Shown here: piece after piece, positions 21,998 through 33,753 of the stretch
Numbering within the stretch: the first letter of the stretch is position 1
Layout: each line of letters begins with the position of its first letter
NCBI GenBank assembly: GCA_947039525.1
Contig: CAMQZF010000004.1
Location: forward strand, 1 to 36,257
Direction of reading: 5' to 3'
DNA length: 36,257 bases
Source: an uncultured Photobacterium sp.
Lineage (GTDB): Bacteria; Pseudomonadota; Gammaproteobacteria; Enterobacterales; Vibrionaceae
The notes under the pieces: generated by a model
The model's input: only the letters and a program-made list of their open reading frames with translations
Database searches by the model: none
Told to the model about the DNA's origin: nothing
Made by a program: the position numbers and the translations under genes

Positions 21998-22013
21998 TGT
22001 GATCTTTATCACC
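21998..22013. promoter_or_regulatory. Candidate CRP-cAMP site
   Basis: TGTGA-TCTTTA-TCACC, one mismatch to TGTGA-N6-TCACA. Confidence 0.7.
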
Positions 22014-22058
22014 GCGAAACAACACCACACAACGAATTTGCTAGCTCGATCATAAAAC

Positions 22059-22082
22059 TTATTTTATTATGCGAAAAAATGG
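22059..22082. promoter_or_regulatory. Candidate second NagC operator, nagB side
   Basis: TTATTTTATTATGCGAAAAAATGG, degenerate dyad; the CGAAAAAA half resembles the reverse complement of the first box (CGAAAAATTAA). Confidence 0.45.
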
Positions 22083-22132
22083 CGCAGGATTGTTATGATC
22101 CTTCCCGATATTTTATCCAATGAGGTTAACCC

Positions 22133-22933
22133 ATGAGACTGATTCCACTTAGCAATGCTCAAAACGTAGGTTTATGGTCTGCTCGCTATATCGCTGATCG
22201 TATTAATAAATTCCAACCAACAGCGGATTGTCCGTTTATTTTGGGTTTACCAACAGGTGGCACACCATTAACAACTTATAAACGTCTTATTGAACTTTAT
22301 AATCTTGGCGAAGTAAGTTTTGAGCACGTGGTTACCTTCAATATGGATGAGTACATCGGCATTCCTGAAGATCATCCAGAGTCATACCACAGCTTCATGC
22401 ACAATAATTTCTTTAGTCATATCAATATCAAACCAGAAAACATTAATTTGTTGAATGGTAATGCCGAAGATCATGCTGCTGAATGCCAACGCTACGAAGA
22501 TAAAATCAAATCTTACGGCCGTATTCACCTATTTATGGGTGGTGTGGGTAACGATGGTCACATTGCGTTCAATGAACCAGCATCTTCTTTGTCTTCACGC
22601 ACTCGTATTAAGACATTGACTCAAGATACTCGCATTGCGAACTCACGCTTCTTTGATGGTGACATCAACCAAGTACCAAAATACGCATTAACGATTGGTG
22701 TGGGTACACTGCTTGATTCTGAAGAGATCATGATTTTGGTGACCGGTCACAATAAAGCACAAGCATTAGAAGCGGCTGTTGAAGGCTCTGTAAACCACCT
22801 ATGGACGGTTTCTGCGTTACAATTGCACCCAAAATCTTTGATTGTGTGTGATGAGCCAGCTACTCAAGAATTGAAAATTAAAACCGTTAAGTACTTCCAA
22901 GAGTTGGAAGCACAAAATATTAATCACCTTTAA
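22133..22933 (+). CDS. nagB: Glucosamine-6-phosphate deaminase
   Basis: 266 aa [58 protein letters not shown]. Confidence 0.98.
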   Translation: MRLIPLSNAQNVGLWSARYIADRINKFQPTADCPFILGLPTGGTPLTTYKRLIELYNLGEVSFEHVVTFNMDEYIGIPEDHPESYHSFMHNNFFSHINIKPENINLLNGNAEDHAAECQRYEDKIKSYGRIHLFMGGVGNDGHIAFNEPASSLSSRTRIKTLTQDTRIANSRFFDGDINQVPKYALTIGVGTLLDSEEIMILVTGHNKAQALEAAVEGSVNHLWTVSALQLHPKSLIVCDEPATQELKIKTVKYFQELEAQNINHL

Positions 22934-22947
22934 ATAAGGACACGTTC

Positions 22948-24084
22948 ATGTACGCGCTAACCAACTGTCGAATTTTTACAGGTAGCGACGTGCTGGATAA
23001 CCACGCCGTCATCATTGATGGCGTGAACATTCACGCGGTATGCCCTGTTACTGAATTGCCAAACGATATCAAGACCATTGATTTGCAAGGCGCAAACTTA
23101 ACGCCGGGTTTCATCGACGTACAGCTTAATGGCTGTGGCGGTGTGATGTTCAACGACGAAGTCAACGCTGATGCTTTACATACCATGCATCGTGCTAACG
23201 TAAAATCGGGTTGTACCAGCTTCCTACCAACTTTCATTACCTCTTCTGATGAAGGCATGAAAGCGGCTTTAGAAGCACAACGTGAGTACCAAACGCAATA
23301 CCCGAACCATTCGTTGGGTTTGCACCTTGAAGGTCCTTACATCAACACCGAGAAGAAAGGCATTCATAACATTGATTTCATTCGTCCTTCAGACGACGCC
23401 ATGATTCAAACCATTTGTGATAATGCTGATGTCGTTACTAAAGTGACGCTTGCTCCTGAGAAAAACGATCACAAACACATCCATCAATTGGTTGATGCAG
23501 GTATTGTCGTTTCAGCGGGACACACCAATGCAACGTATGTAGAAGCTCGTCAAGGCTTTGCTGACGGTATTACCTTCGCTACTCACCTATTCAATGCAAT
23601 GACCTCAATTCAAGGTCGTGAGCCAGGTATGGTTGGTGCGATTTACGACACACCGGAAGTTTACACTGGCGTTATTGCTGATGGTTTCCACGTGGATTAT
23701 GCCAACATCCGTATTGCCAAACACATTAAAGGTGATAAATTGATTCTAGTGACCGATGCAACAGCTCCGGCTGGTGCTCACATGGATCATTTCATTTTCG
23801 TTGGCAAGAAAGTATATTACCGTGATGGTAAGTGCGTCGATGAAAATGGCACATTAGGCGGTTCAGCCCTTACTATGATCGAAGCGGTTAAAAACAGCGT
23901 TGAGCATGTCGGTATCGCATTAGATGAAGCGGTTCGTATGGCAACGTTATATCCTGCACGAGCTATTGGCATGGATAAGAAATTGGGTGCCATTCATAAA
24001 GGAATGGTAGCAAACTTAGCTGTCTTTGATCGTGATTACCATGTAACTGCGACCATTGTTAACGGTACATACGAGCAGAATTAA
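22948..24084 (+). CDS. nagA: N-acetylglucosamine-6-phosphate deacetylase
   Basis: 378 aa; [45 protein letters not shown]. Confidence 0.97.
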   Translation: MYALTNCRIFTGSDVLDNHAVIIDGVNIHAVCPVTELPNDIKTIDLQGANLTPGFIDVQLNGCGGVMFNDEVNADALHTMHRANVKSGCTSFLPTFITSSDEGMKAALEAQREYQTQYPNHSLGLHLEGPYINTEKKGIHNIDFIRPSDDAMIQTICDNADVVTKVTLAPEKNDHKHIHQLVDAGIVVSAGHTNATYVEARQGFADGITFATHLFNAMTSIQGREPGMVGAIYDTPEVYTGVIADGFHVDYANIRIAKHIKGDKLILVTDATAPAGAHMDHFIFVGKKVYYRDGKCVDENGTLGGSALTMIEAVKNSVEHVGIALDEAVRMATLYPARAIGMDKKLGAIHKGMVANLAVFDRDYHVTATIVNGTYEQN

Positions 24085-25322
24085 TGATGACTGGCGGACA
24101 AATTGGTAATGTGGATCTCGTTAAACAACTCAACAGTGCGGTCGTATATCGACTGATTGACCAACAAGGTCCAATTTCTCGTATACAAGTGGCAGAAATT
24201 AGCCATTTAGCACCTGCGAGCGTTACTAAAATTACCCGCCAATTGCTTGAGCGCGGCTTAATAAAAGAAGTCGCGCAACAAGCCTCTACTGGTGGACGAC
24301 GGGCAATCTCCTTAACCACTGAGTCCACTGGATTTCATGCTATTGCCGTTCGTCTTGGGCGCAATTACATCGAGATCACTCTCTATGATTTAGCGGGTAC
24401 CTTTATTGTTGGTCATACAGATCAATTTACATACGCAAATCAAGACCAATTATTAGATGGGCTATTAACGCGCATTCAACAATTCATCAAAAATCACGAA
24501 TCGTTGCTCAAAGAATGGGTTGCACTCGGTATAACTTTGCCTGGTTTAATCGATCCAGAAACGGGTATTGTCGAATACATGCCCAATATTGAGGTTAAAA
24601 ATTTACCCCTTGCTGACATCATTCAAGCTCATTTTTATGTCGCGTGTTTTGTTGGCAATGACATTCGTGGTTTAGCGTTAGCCGAACATTATTTTGGTGC
24701 CAGCCAAGATTGCAGAGACTCTATTTTAGTCAGTGTTCATCACGGCACGGGTGCAGGGATTATTGTCAATAGCCAAGTGTTTTTAGGGCATAATCGCAAT
24801 GTAGGTGAAATCGGCCACATTCAGATCGATCCCCTTGGTGTAAAATGCCAATGTGGTAATTTTGGTTGCCTTGAAACTGTTGCTTCAGAACCAGCGATGA
24901 TTCAGCACGTCAAATCACTGCTGAGCCAAGGTTACCCTAGTAGCTTACAAACGGTTGATAACCTTTCTATGCTGTCTATTTGCTATGCAGCGAATCATGG
25001 GGATGAATTAGCGCGTCAGGTTTTGATTAATGTTGGAACTCAGCTAGGTAAAGCCTTAGCCATGACCATCAATTTATTCAATCCTCAAAAAATTGTTATT
25101 GCAGGTAATATTGTTCACTCTCAACAGATTATTTTCTCAGCAATTCGTCGTTGTATTGAAACTCAATCGTTATCTACCTTTAATAAAGACTTACCGATTG
25201 TCGCATCCGAATTATATTCCCAACCAACCATCGGCGCTTTTTCAATGATAAAACGTGCCATGCTTAATGGGGATCTACTGCAAAAACTGCTTGAAGATAA
25301 CACCATAGATATCATTGCATAA
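24084..25322 (+). CDS. nagC: N-acetylglucosamine repressor NagC (ROK family)
   Basis: N-terminal winged HTH, ROK region VHHGTGAGIIVNSQVFLGHNRNVGEIGHIQIDPLGVKCQCGNFGCLETV; TAATG overlap with nagA. Confidence 0.96.
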   Translation: MMTGGQIGNVDLVKQLNSAVVYRLIDQQGPISRIQVAEISHLAPASVTKITRQLLERGLIKEVAQQASTGGRRAISLTTESTGFHAIAVRLGRNYIEITLYDLAGTFIVGHTDQFTYANQDQLLDGLLTRIQQFIKNHESLLKEWVALGITLPGLIDPETGIVEYMPNIEVKNLPLADIIQAHFYVACFVGNDIRGLALAEHYFGASQDCRDSILVSVHHGTGAGIIVNSQVFLGHNRNVGEIGHIQIDPLGVKCQCGNFGCLETVASEPAMIQHVKSLLSQGYPSSLQTVDNLSMLSICYAANHGDELARQVLINVGTQLGKALAMTINLFNPQKIVIAGNIVHSQQIIFSAIRRCIETQSLSTFNKDLPIVASELYSQPTIGAFSMIKRAMLNGDLLQKLLEDNTIDIIA

Positions 25323-25335
25323 CCCATTTATTTAA

Positions 25336-25375
25336 GAGAAAAGGTAATATCTTTTACCTTTTTCTTTCTCAGCCC
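25336..25375 (+). terminator. Intrinsic terminator after nagC
   Basis: AAAAGGTAA-tatctt-TTACCTTTTTC with a T-rich tail. Confidence 0.75.
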
Positions 25376-25672
25376 CTCTTATTTATTATTACGCTTCATC
25401 ACTTCACTCTTAATCAACTCACAAATAAATAGATAATATTCACTTTTGTATTATAAAAATGAATATAATTCACAATATTTTTATTTTATTTTAATAAAAA
25501 TTCTTTTTTATTGCATTTTCATAAAAGATACGTAATTTTAATATTTATAAGTTAAAACAGAGCTTCATCACTAATATTTGGCAATTCTTTTGCCCGTTAT
25601 CTTTGATTGATTTGCTCTCCCCCAAATAATTGAGGATTTAGGGAAGACCTTATTTTCATTGGAGTGATAATT

Positions 25673-27343
25673 ATGTGTTCAATTTTTGGTATTTTAGACA
25701 TTAAAAGCGACGCTAACGTATTGCGTACAAACGCATTAGAAATGTCTAAAACAATGCGTCATCGAGGTCCTGATTGGTCAGGCATCTATTCTTCTAACAA
25801 CGCCATCTTAGTGCATGAGCGTTTAGCTATTGTCGATCTTAACAGTGGTGAACAGCCTCTGTATAACGCAGACAAAACACACATTCTTGCCGTCAATGGT
25901 GAAATTTATAATCATAAAGAGTTAGCCAAAACCTTTACGCCTGATTACCCATTCCAAACTCAATCTGATTGTGAAATCATTTTGGCTTTATATAAAGAAA
26001 AAGGCACTGAACTTCTCGATTATCTTAACGGTATTTTTGCCTTTGTTTTATACGACGAAGAACAGGATGCTTACCTCATTGGTCGTGACCACATTGGTAT
26101 CATTCCACTGTATCAAGGTTATGATGAGCACGGTAACTACTATATCGCCTCTGAAATGAAAGCCTTAGTCCCTGTCTGTAAAACCATTAGTGAATTTCCT
26201 CCTGGCCATTTTTTGTGGAGCAAAAAAGGTGAGCCTATCCGTTATTACCAACGAGATTGGATGGAATTTGATGCTGTTGAACACGCAGAAACCAATAAAA
26301 CCGAATTAAAAGATGCGCTAGAAACCGCCGTAAAACGTCAGCTAATGACCGATGTGCCTTACGGTGTTTTGTTGTCAGGGGGATTAGATTCTTCTGTGAT
26401 TTCAGCCATTACAAAAAAATATGCCGCACGTCGTATTGAGGATGATGAGCAAACCGAAGCATGGTGGCCAACACTGCACTCATTTGCGGTCGGTTTGGAA
26501 GGAGCACCCGACTTAATAGCGGCAAAACGCGTCGCTGATCACATTGGCACTGTTCACCATGAATTAACCTACACCATTCAAGAAGGTTTAGATGCGATTC
26601 GTGATGTTATTTACCACATTGAAACGTACGACGTAACAACCATTCGCGCCTCAACCCCAATGTATTTAATGTCACGAAAGATTCGTGCGATGGGCATTAA
26701 GATGGTGCTATCCGGTGAAGGTGCTGATGAATTATTCGGTGGTTACTTATATTTCCATAAAGCCCCCAATAAAAAAGAATTCCATGAAGAAACCGTACGT
26801 AAATTGCTTGCCTTAAATATGTTTGACTGTGCTCGTGCAAACAAGTCGATGGCCGCTTGGGGCATCGAAGCTCGCGTACCTTTCTTAGACAAAGAATTTA
26901 TTGATGTTGCTATGCGTCTGAACCCAGAAGATAAAATGTGTGGAAATGGTAAAATGGAAAAACACATTATTCGTGAATGTTTTGAAGATTACTTGCCAGA
27001 ATCTGTGGCATGGCGTCAAAAAGAGCAGTTCTCTGATGGTGTTGGCTACGATTGGATTGACACACTAAAAGCAAGTGCAGAAGAAAGTGTCACTGATCAA
27101 CAAATGGCTAGCGCAGCATTCCGTTTCCCCTACAATACCCCGACAACCAAAGAAGCTTACCGCTATCGTGAAATTTTTGAGGAATTATTTCCATTAGAAG
27201 ATGCAGCAAAATGTGTTCCTGGTGGCCCTTCTATTGCCTGCTCTAGCGCTAAAGCGATTGAGTGGGATGAAAGCTTTAGAAACAGCGCAGACCCTTCTGG
27301 TCGTGCTATTTCAGCCGTTCATAATGAAGCTTATAAAAAATAA
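25673..27343 (+). CDS. asnB: Asparagine synthase B, glutamine-hydrolysing (start corrected to MCSIFGI)
   Basis: MCSIFGILDIK (N-terminal Cys nucleophile), RHRGPDWSG, LLSGGLDSSVISA, LSGEGADELFGGYLYFHKAP. Confidence 0.98.
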   Translation: MCSIFGILDIKSDANVLRTNALEMSKTMRHRGPDWSGIYSSNNAILVHERLAIVDLNSGEQPLYNADKTHILAVNGEIYNHKELAKTFTPDYPFQTQSDCEIILALYKEKGTELLDYLNGIFAFVLYDEEQDAYLIGRDHIGIIPLYQGYDEHGNYYIASEMKALVPVCKTISEFPPGHFLWSKKGEPIRYYQRDWMEFDAVEHAETNKTELKDALETAVKRQLMTDVPYGVLLSGGLDSSVISAITKKYAARRIEDDEQTEAWWPTLHSFAVGLEGAPDLIAAKRVADHIGTVHHELTYTIQEGLDAIRDVIYHIETYDVTTIRASTPMYLMSRKIRAMGIKMVLSGEGADELFGGYLYFHKAPNKKEFHEETVRKLLALNMFDCARANKSMAAWGIEARVPFLDKEFIDVAMRLNPEDKMCGNGKMEKHIIRECFEDYLPESVAWRQKEQFSDGVGYDWIDTLKASAEESVTDQQMASAAFRFPYNTPTTKEAYRYREIFEELFPLEDAAKCVPGGPSIACSSAKAIEWDESFRNSADPSGRAISAVHNEAYKK

Positions 27344-27361
27344 TCACTGATATTGGAAAGT

Positions 27362-27392
27362 AAAAAAACCGAGCATTAAGCTCGGTTTTTTA
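27362..27392. terminator. Bidirectional intrinsic terminator between asnB and gsk
   Basis: AAAAACCGAGC-attaa-GCTCGGTTTTT. Confidence 0.9.
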
Positions 27393-27412
27393 TATTAAAT
27401 TCTTCGAGGAAA

Positions 27413-28717
27413 TTAGCGTTCCCAGTAAGACTCTTCAAGACTGTCTTCACGCTCAGGCAGACCACGAGACAAACGTGGTGAGTGCTGAGCCAATACTTCA
27501 TAACTCACGCGGTTTGAATACAAACAAATCTGTGAGAAAGATGAATACGTTAAGTAGCTGTATTGGTGCTTACTTGATTTTGGCACATTTTCACGATGGT
27601 AAGAGTTAGCCGACATATCATGCAATAACGCCGATAATGCGCCATCACCTGCACCATTCGTATTTTTAATGCGCTCTGGACCACCCATGTATGGTGAAAT
27701 GTGTGAGTAAACCTTAATTGGATTCTTACACTCAGATTTCATCATTGGACGGCTGAATTCATAACGGTTAAATTCAGGAATATCACCAGGTAATAGTGGT
27801 AATGACGTTTGGCGTTTCGCGTCATCCTCTGTATAACCGGCTGTATATAACCCAACTGGGCCTGCTGTACACAAGACTAAGTCAACCCACTCTAACGTCT
27901 TATCTGCAGCCAATAATGGATCAGACTCACCCGTTAAGGCTTCAGCTTCGTCTTCATTCATCGCAACCACAGTGACGTGCTCGCGTAGAAACTCTTGCCA
28001 CCACTTAGGATCTTGCGCAATAACAAATTTTGTACCCAAAGTTAATACAACGGATACGTCGTATTTTTTAGCGTACTCAATCGCACGCATGGTTGCTGCT
28101 GGCATTGGATCGCCATCTTTACAACGCAATAAATACGCAGTTAACACCAAGGCTGAGGCTTTTTCAAAAATATGCTCAGGCACACTTTCAGGTTTTAACT
28201 GATTCATACGCCCTTCATTGATGGCAAACGTACGCTCACCTTCTTTTGAAATTAAAGCAAAACAACGACCAATCGGACCATTTACTGGCTGCAAGTAGTT
28301 CATGTTCATACGACTGGATGTATTGCACAAGTAACGATAAGCATAACAGCCGATTTCGATGTCTTTGCTCATCACACCCAATAGTAACGATTGGTCATCG
28401 GCAAGCACTGAATAATTGTGCAGTGTATTGCCAATCGTCCCACCAGCAAATTCATGACTGATTAAATTTTGATCTTTCAACTCGTGGTATAAAGCTTCGG
28501 CTTTTTCATCCGAAATCACCAAAGAGTGCCCTTTACTTAACTCATAACGCTCTAGAAATTCATCGTCAACGCAGGCTTCAATGTCCACTAATGTCTGATC
28601 AATACCAACAATGTGTGTACGCGCCAATCGCTTAGTCACTTTTGCTTGGCTCAGCAAAGGATCACGCGCATGAACAGGGAAATAATGCTTAGATTTACGT
28701 TGACCTGGAAATTTCAT
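27413..28717 (-). CDS. gsk: Inosine/guanosine kinase
   Basis: 434 aa MKFPGQRKSKHYFPVHARDPLL; PfkB-type KNTNGAGDGALSALLHDM. Confidence 0.95.
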   Translation of the reverse strand: MKFPGQRKSKHYFPVHARDPLLSQAKVTKRLARTHIVGIDQTLVDIEACVDDEFLERYELSKGHSLVISDEKAEALYHELKDQNLISHEFAGGTIGNTLHNYSVLADDQSLLLGVMSKDIEIGCYAYRYLCNTSSRMNMNYLQPVNGPIGRCFALISKEGERTFAINEGRMNQLKPESVPEHIFEKASALVLTAYLLRCKDGDPMPAATMRAIEYAKKYDVSVVLTLGTKFVIAQDPKWWQEFLREHVTVVAMNEDEAEALTGESDPLLAADKTLEWVDLVLCTAGPVGLYTAGYTEDDAKRQTSLPLLPGDIPEFNRYEFSRPMMKSECKNPIKVYSHISPYMGGPERIKNTNGAGDGALSALLHDMSANSYHRENVPKSSKHQYSYLTYSSFSQICLYSNRVSYEVLAQHSPRLSRGLPEREDSLEESYWER

Positions 28718-28872
28718 GTTAAAGAGCTGTCTACTAGTGAGGATTTTGAGAATTCTATCACACTATTTCTGCAAAGTGATATGCCAAATGATAGAAACCA
28801 ATCAAGAGATGACGCGAGATCTCCTTTCATATCGAACAAAAATCAAACAATTCAATTGATTTACATAAAATC

Positions 28873-29853
28873 TTATTTATCCATTAACCAATCGTTTGCG
28901 TACTTTTTTATCAATGTCATCATCATTTGAATGTGATCAGGGTGATCATTTAAGCAAGGAATCAAATTAAAGCTTTCACCACCAGCATCCAAAAAGGTTT
29001 GTTTTCCTTCTTCGGCAATCTCTTCTAATGTCTCTAAGCAGTCAACCGAAAAAGCAGGACAAATCACATCCAATCGTTTGATGCCTTTTTTCGCCAAATC
29101 TTTCAATGTTTGTTCGGTATAAGGTTTCAACCACTCTTCACGACCAAAAATAGATTGATAACTCATGCTCATTTTGTCACGAGGCATATTGAGTGATTCG
29201 GCCAAATATTGAGTGGTTCGATGGCAATGTTCTGGATAAGGGTCACCATTATCGGCGTAACGCTGTGGAATACCATGATAAGAGCACAATAAATAATCAG
29301 GCTCGCCATGTGTTTGCCAAAATGCTTTTACAGACTCAGATAGTGCAGAAATATATGCAGGGTGTTCATGATAATCTGGAATTACTCGAAACTCAGGCAA
29401 GTGAGAAAAGGTTTTACACGCGCGTGCTAATTGATCGAAAACCGCCGCAGAGGTGGTTGCAGAATATTGAGGGTATAAAGGTAAAACAAGAATACGCTCA
29501 CAACCTTGTTCTTTTAACTCCGCCAACGCACTTTTAATGCTTGGGTTGCCGTATGTCATTCCCAATGCGACAGGTACATTCAGTTCTTGTGCTAATTGCT
29601 CCTGCTGACGCTGCGAATACACCATCAAGGGGGATCCATCTTCCATCCACACAGATTGATACAACTTTGCGACTTTCGGTGAGCGAATAGGCAGAATAAT
29701 GCCATGTAAAATAGGACACCACAGCCAACGATTCGTATCCACTACACGATGATCATGCAAAAATTCCGATAAAAATCGCTTTACCGCCTTAGTGGTTGGC
29801 GCACTCGGTGTACCTAAATTCGCAAGTAATACACCGTAGGGCTTATTTGACAT
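28873..29853 (-). CDS. hemH: Ferrochelatase
   Basis: 326 aa; [49 protein letters not shown]. Confidence 0.97.
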   Translation of the reverse strand: MSNKPYGVLLANLGTPSAPTTKAVKRFLSEFLHDHRVVDTNRWLWCPILHGIILPIRSPKVAKLYQSVWMEDGSPLMVYSQRQQEQLAQELNVPVALGMTYGNPSIKSALAELKEQGCERILVLPLYPQYSATTSAAVFDQLARACKTFSHLPEFRVIPDYHEHPAYISALSESVKAFWQTHGEPDYLLCSYHGIPQRYADNGDPYPEHCHRTTQYLAESLNMPRDKMSMSYQSIFGREEWLKPYTEQTLKDLAKKGIKRLDVICPAFSVDCLETLEEIAEEGKQTFLDAGGESFNLIPCLNDHPDHIQMMMTLIKKYANDWLMDK

Positions 29854-29902
29854 TATTACGCTCTCTTTATCCGTCAGAAAATGAATATTGCCTATGTTGC
29901 CA

Positions 29903-29942
29903 TAAAAAAAACGGACAACCTGATTGGTTTGTCCGTTTTTTT
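29903..29942. terminator. Intrinsic terminator between adk and hemH
   Basis: AAAAAAACGGACAACC...GGTTTGTCCGTTTTTTT. Confidence 0.85.
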
Positions 29943-29965
29943 ACATTGATCAAATCAATGAGGGA

Positions 29966-30619
<654 letters not shown>

Positions 30620-30676
30620 CTATAAAATTTTGTGTTTGGAATTGTTAATGAAAATACACTGATTGCTTATCAGCTT

Positions 30677-30701
30677 CAAGCCCGACACTAGGTCGGGCTT
30701 G
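30677..30701. repeat. 10-bp inverted repeat downstream of htpG
   Basis: CAAGCCCGAC-actag-GTCGGGCTTG; no U-tract, so not a canonical terminator. Confidence 0.7.
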
Positions 30702-30774
30702 AGGTAACATTATAATCTCGTGGCTTTTTAGACCAAGTAGGCATCAAACGTTCGTTAATTACACGTTTTGGCGA

Positions 30775-32673
30775 TTAACTTAATAGCTGATTCATCGCGG
30801 TTAAGAATTGTGAAGGATCATCCATCGCCCCACGCTCGGCTAACATAGCTTGACCAAATAACATCTCAACCCAACGACCAAAAATGATTTCATCCGCTTC
30901 ATCCGCCATTTTTACGACTAATGGATGCTCTGGATTCAACTCAAAAATGTATTTTACTTCTGGTGCATCTTGACCCGCAGCAGCCAGCAGTTTCGCCATT
31001 TGAGTACCCATCTCATCTTGATCGGTCACCATAACGGCAGGCGTACCACTCAATTTAAAAGTCGTACGTACTTCTTTCACTCGATCACCCAAATACGCTT
31101 TGGTACGATCAACAACAGATTTGAAAGCTTCTTCGGTTTCTTTTTGCTTTTCTTTCTCTTCTGCATCATCAAACGCTGACAAATCCAAATCAGCTTTAGT
31201 GATAGCTTGGAAGTTTTTACCATCGAACTCAGGCAAGTAGTTCATGAACCACTCATCAATGCGATCGAACATCAGAATCACTTCTAAGCCTTTTGCACGG
31301 AATTGCTCTAAGTGCGGGCTATTCTTCGCGGCATTGTAGCTGTCCGCCGTCAAGTAATAGATCTTATCTTGACCTTCCTTCATGCGAGAAATATAGTCCG
31401 CAAGTGACACACTTTGCTCGCTGTTATCAAGCTCCGTCGAGTTAAAGCGCAATAATCCCGCGATTTTTTCACGATTTGCCATGTCTTCGGCAGGACCTTC
31501 TTTCAGAACCAAACCAAATTCATTCCAGAAAGATTGATACGTGTCTGAATCCTTTTTCGCCAATTTCTCAAGCATAGACAGTGAACGTTTTGTACAAGCT
31601 TTACGTAATGCTTGTGTCACTTTATTATCTTGTAAAATTTCACGAGATACGTTTAATGGCAAGTCATTTGAGTCAATCAAACCACGCATGAAGCGTAAGT
31701 AATTCGGCATAAACTGCTGCGCATCATCCATGATAAAAACACGCTGAACATACAATTTTAAACCGTGTTTGTGTTCACGATTGAATAAGTCCCACGGTGC
31801 TTTGGCAGGCACGTATAATAAACTGGTGTAATCTTGTTGGCCTTCAACACGGTTGTGGCTCCACGTTAGTGGATCCGCAAAATCATGGGATAAATGTTTG
31901 TAAAACTCTTTGTATTCTTCGTCTGAGATATCAGATTTATTGCGCGTCCATAAAGCTTGGGCTTTATTGATTTGCTCCCACTCTTTACCTGTAACTTCAC
32001 CTTGGTCATCACGTTGTTCTGCTTCTAACATGACGGCAATACCAATATGATCAGAGTATTTACCAATGATTTCACGCAAACGCCAATCGTCTAAAAACTC
32101 TTTGTCATCTTCACGCAAATGCAGCGTAATTTCGGTACCACGAGTTGTCTTAGTAATATCTTCAATACTGTAATCGCCTTCCCCTTCCGATTCCCAGCAT
32201 ACGGCTTGATCAGCAGGCACACCTGCTGCTCGTGTTTTAACCGTCACACGATCAGCCACGATAAAGGCCGAATAGAAACCTACACCAAACTGACCGATTA
32301 ATTGAGAGTCTTTGCTTTCGTCGTCCGACAGTTTAGAAAAAAATTCTTTTGTACCTGATTTCGCTATTGTACCCAAATGTTCGATGACATCTTCACGTGT
32401 CATACCAATGCCATTATCCGTAATGGTCAATGTACCCAAATCTTTATTTGCCGATAACTTTACGCAAAGATCGGCATCTTTCTCATACAAATCCGTTTGA
32501 GAAAGCGCTTTAAAACGCAATTTGTCTGCGGCATCCGATGCGTTAGAGATTAACTCACGCAAAAAGATTTCTTTGTTCGAATACAAAGAGTGAATCATCA
32601 AATGAAGTAATTGTTTCACTTCAGACTGAAAACCACGGGTCTCTTTGTTATTGGCGGTAATGGTCTCGCTCAT
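30775..32673 (-). CDS. htpG: Molecular chaperone HtpG (Hsp90)
   Basis: 632 aa; [46 protein letters not shown]. Confidence 0.99.
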   Translation of the reverse strand: MSETITANNKETRGFQSEVKQLLHLMIHSLYSNKEIFLRELISNASDAADKLRFKALSQTDLYEKDADLCVKLSANKDLGTLTITDNGIGMTREDVIEHLGTIAKSGTKEFFSKLSDDESKDSQLIGQFGVGFYSAFIVADRVTVKTRAAGVPADQAVCWESEGEGDYSIEDITKTTRGTEITLHLREDDKEFLDDWRLREIIGKYSDHIGIAVMLEAEQRDDQGEVTGKEWEQINKAQALWTRNKSDISDEEYKEFYKHLSHDFADPLTWSHNRVEGQQDYTSLLYVPAKAPWDLFNREHKHGLKLYVQRVFIMDDAQQFMPNYLRFMRGLIDSNDLPLNVSREILQDNKVTQALRKACTKRSLSMLEKLAKKDSDTYQSFWNEFGLVLKEGPAEDMANREKIAGLLRFNSTELDNSEQSVSLADYISRMKEGQDKIYYLTADSYNAAKNSPHLEQFRAKGLEVILMFDRIDEWFMNYLPEFDGKNFQAITKADLDLSAFDDAEEKEKQKETEEAFKSVVDRTKAYLGDRVKEVRTTFKLSGTPAVMVTDQDEMGTQMAKLLAAAGQDAPEVKYIFELNPEHPLVVKMADEADEIIFGRWVEMLFGQAMLAERGAMDDPSQFLTAMNQLLS

Positions 32674-32739
32674 TTTAACTCCGAATCAAACAGTTTACGT
32701 AATATTCAACAAGCGTGTGCTTGCAACCTATTTTTATAG

Positions 32740-32765
32740 ATAAGGGCAAGATCTTCTTTTTCAAG
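32740..32765 (-). promoter_or_regulatory. Candidate sigma32 heat-shock promoter of htpG
   Basis: On the minus strand CTTGAA (32765-32760), 13 bp, CCCTTAT (32746-32740); compare CTTGAA-N13/14-CCCCAT. Confidence 0.6.
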
Positions 32766-32883
32766 TTAATTTATTTTTTTTTCATTCAAAATGGTTTTTT
32801 CTCACTTATCCCTTTTTCTCTTTTTCATTATTTTCATAAAAAATATGATATATATATGCCATAAACACGGTTTAGGATAAGAA

Positions 32884-33753
32884 ATGCACAATAATTCAAC
32901 CGATAAATCTCTGATCGGAGATCGTTTTCTGTTTGATCCTTATGACAACAGCTTAATTGATAAACTTGAAAATAATGAACTGATCCGTTTAGGTGCGAAT
33001 GAAAGCCGTGCATTGGCATTACTCATCGAAGAACCAGGGGCGATTATTACGCGTCAACGGTTACACGATCACGTTTGGCGTGAACAAGGGTTTGAAGTGG
33101 ACGATTCCAGTCTGACTCAAGCCATTTCGACGTTGCGAAAAGCCTTAAAAGACTCCACAAAATCTCCCGCTTTTGTCAAAACGGTTCCCAAACGCGGGTA
33201 TCAAATGATCGCACCTGTGATCAGTTATTGCGAAATCGTATCCGCCCCCCCATCGACAGAATCCAATCTGAAAGAATATATGGGAGTGGTTGAGTCAGAA
33301 TTAACAGTGACTCCATCAATGAATGCCGCTCATATTCTCTCGATTCAATCCAACTCTGCTGATCATGAATACGTATTAGAAAAACGCGATTGGAAAGGCG
33401 TATTGATGATCCTTATTCCAGTATTATTGGCTATCATCATTCCTTTAGTGGTTTTATTTACTGTGCCCCCACAAGCAGCCACCTTTGAACCTGTAATGAC
33501 AATGGATGGATTTCCAATAATGACCACCAAACAGAATCCATCATTGGCTGATTGGAAACCCACAATTACTCGTTGTGTGAATCAATATTTAACGGAACAT
33601 AAGAATCATCCTCGCCCTATTAAGGTGATCGTAACAGGCGGACAAAATGATGAATTATGGCTGAATTACATCCATACAAAATCGCAATCAGCGAGTAATA
33701 ACACTTTGAATTTGTTAAGTACCCAAAAGGACAGTGTTGTTTTATGTCAATAA
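32884..33753 (+). CDS. toxR: Transmembrane transcriptional regulator ToxR
   Basis: 289 aa; OmpR-type winged helix (REQGFEVDDSSLTQAISTLRKALKDSTKSPAFVKTVPKRGYQMIA), single transmembrane segment (WKGVLMILIPVLLAIIIPLVVLF), divergent from htpG. Confidence 0.95.
   Translation: MHNNSTDKSLIGDRFLFDPYDNSLIDKLENNELIRLGANESRALALLIEEPGAIITRQRLHDHVWREQGFEVDDSSLTQAISTLRKALKDSTKSPAFVKTVPKRGYQMIAPVISYCEIVSAPPSTESNLKEYMGVVESELTVTPSMNAAHILSIQSNSADHEYVLEKRDWKGVLMILIPVLLAIIIPLVVLFTVPPQAATFEPVMTMDGFPIMTTKQNPSLADWKPTITRCVNQYLTEHKNHPRPIKVIVTGGQNDELWLNYIHTKSQSASNNTLNLLSTQKDSVVLCQ

Noticed and set aside
20384-22030. NagE ORF start at 22030
   Set aside because: The extension lacks homology and overlaps the NagC/CRP operator region; GTG at 21877 has a good ribosome-binding site and matches the family N-terminus.
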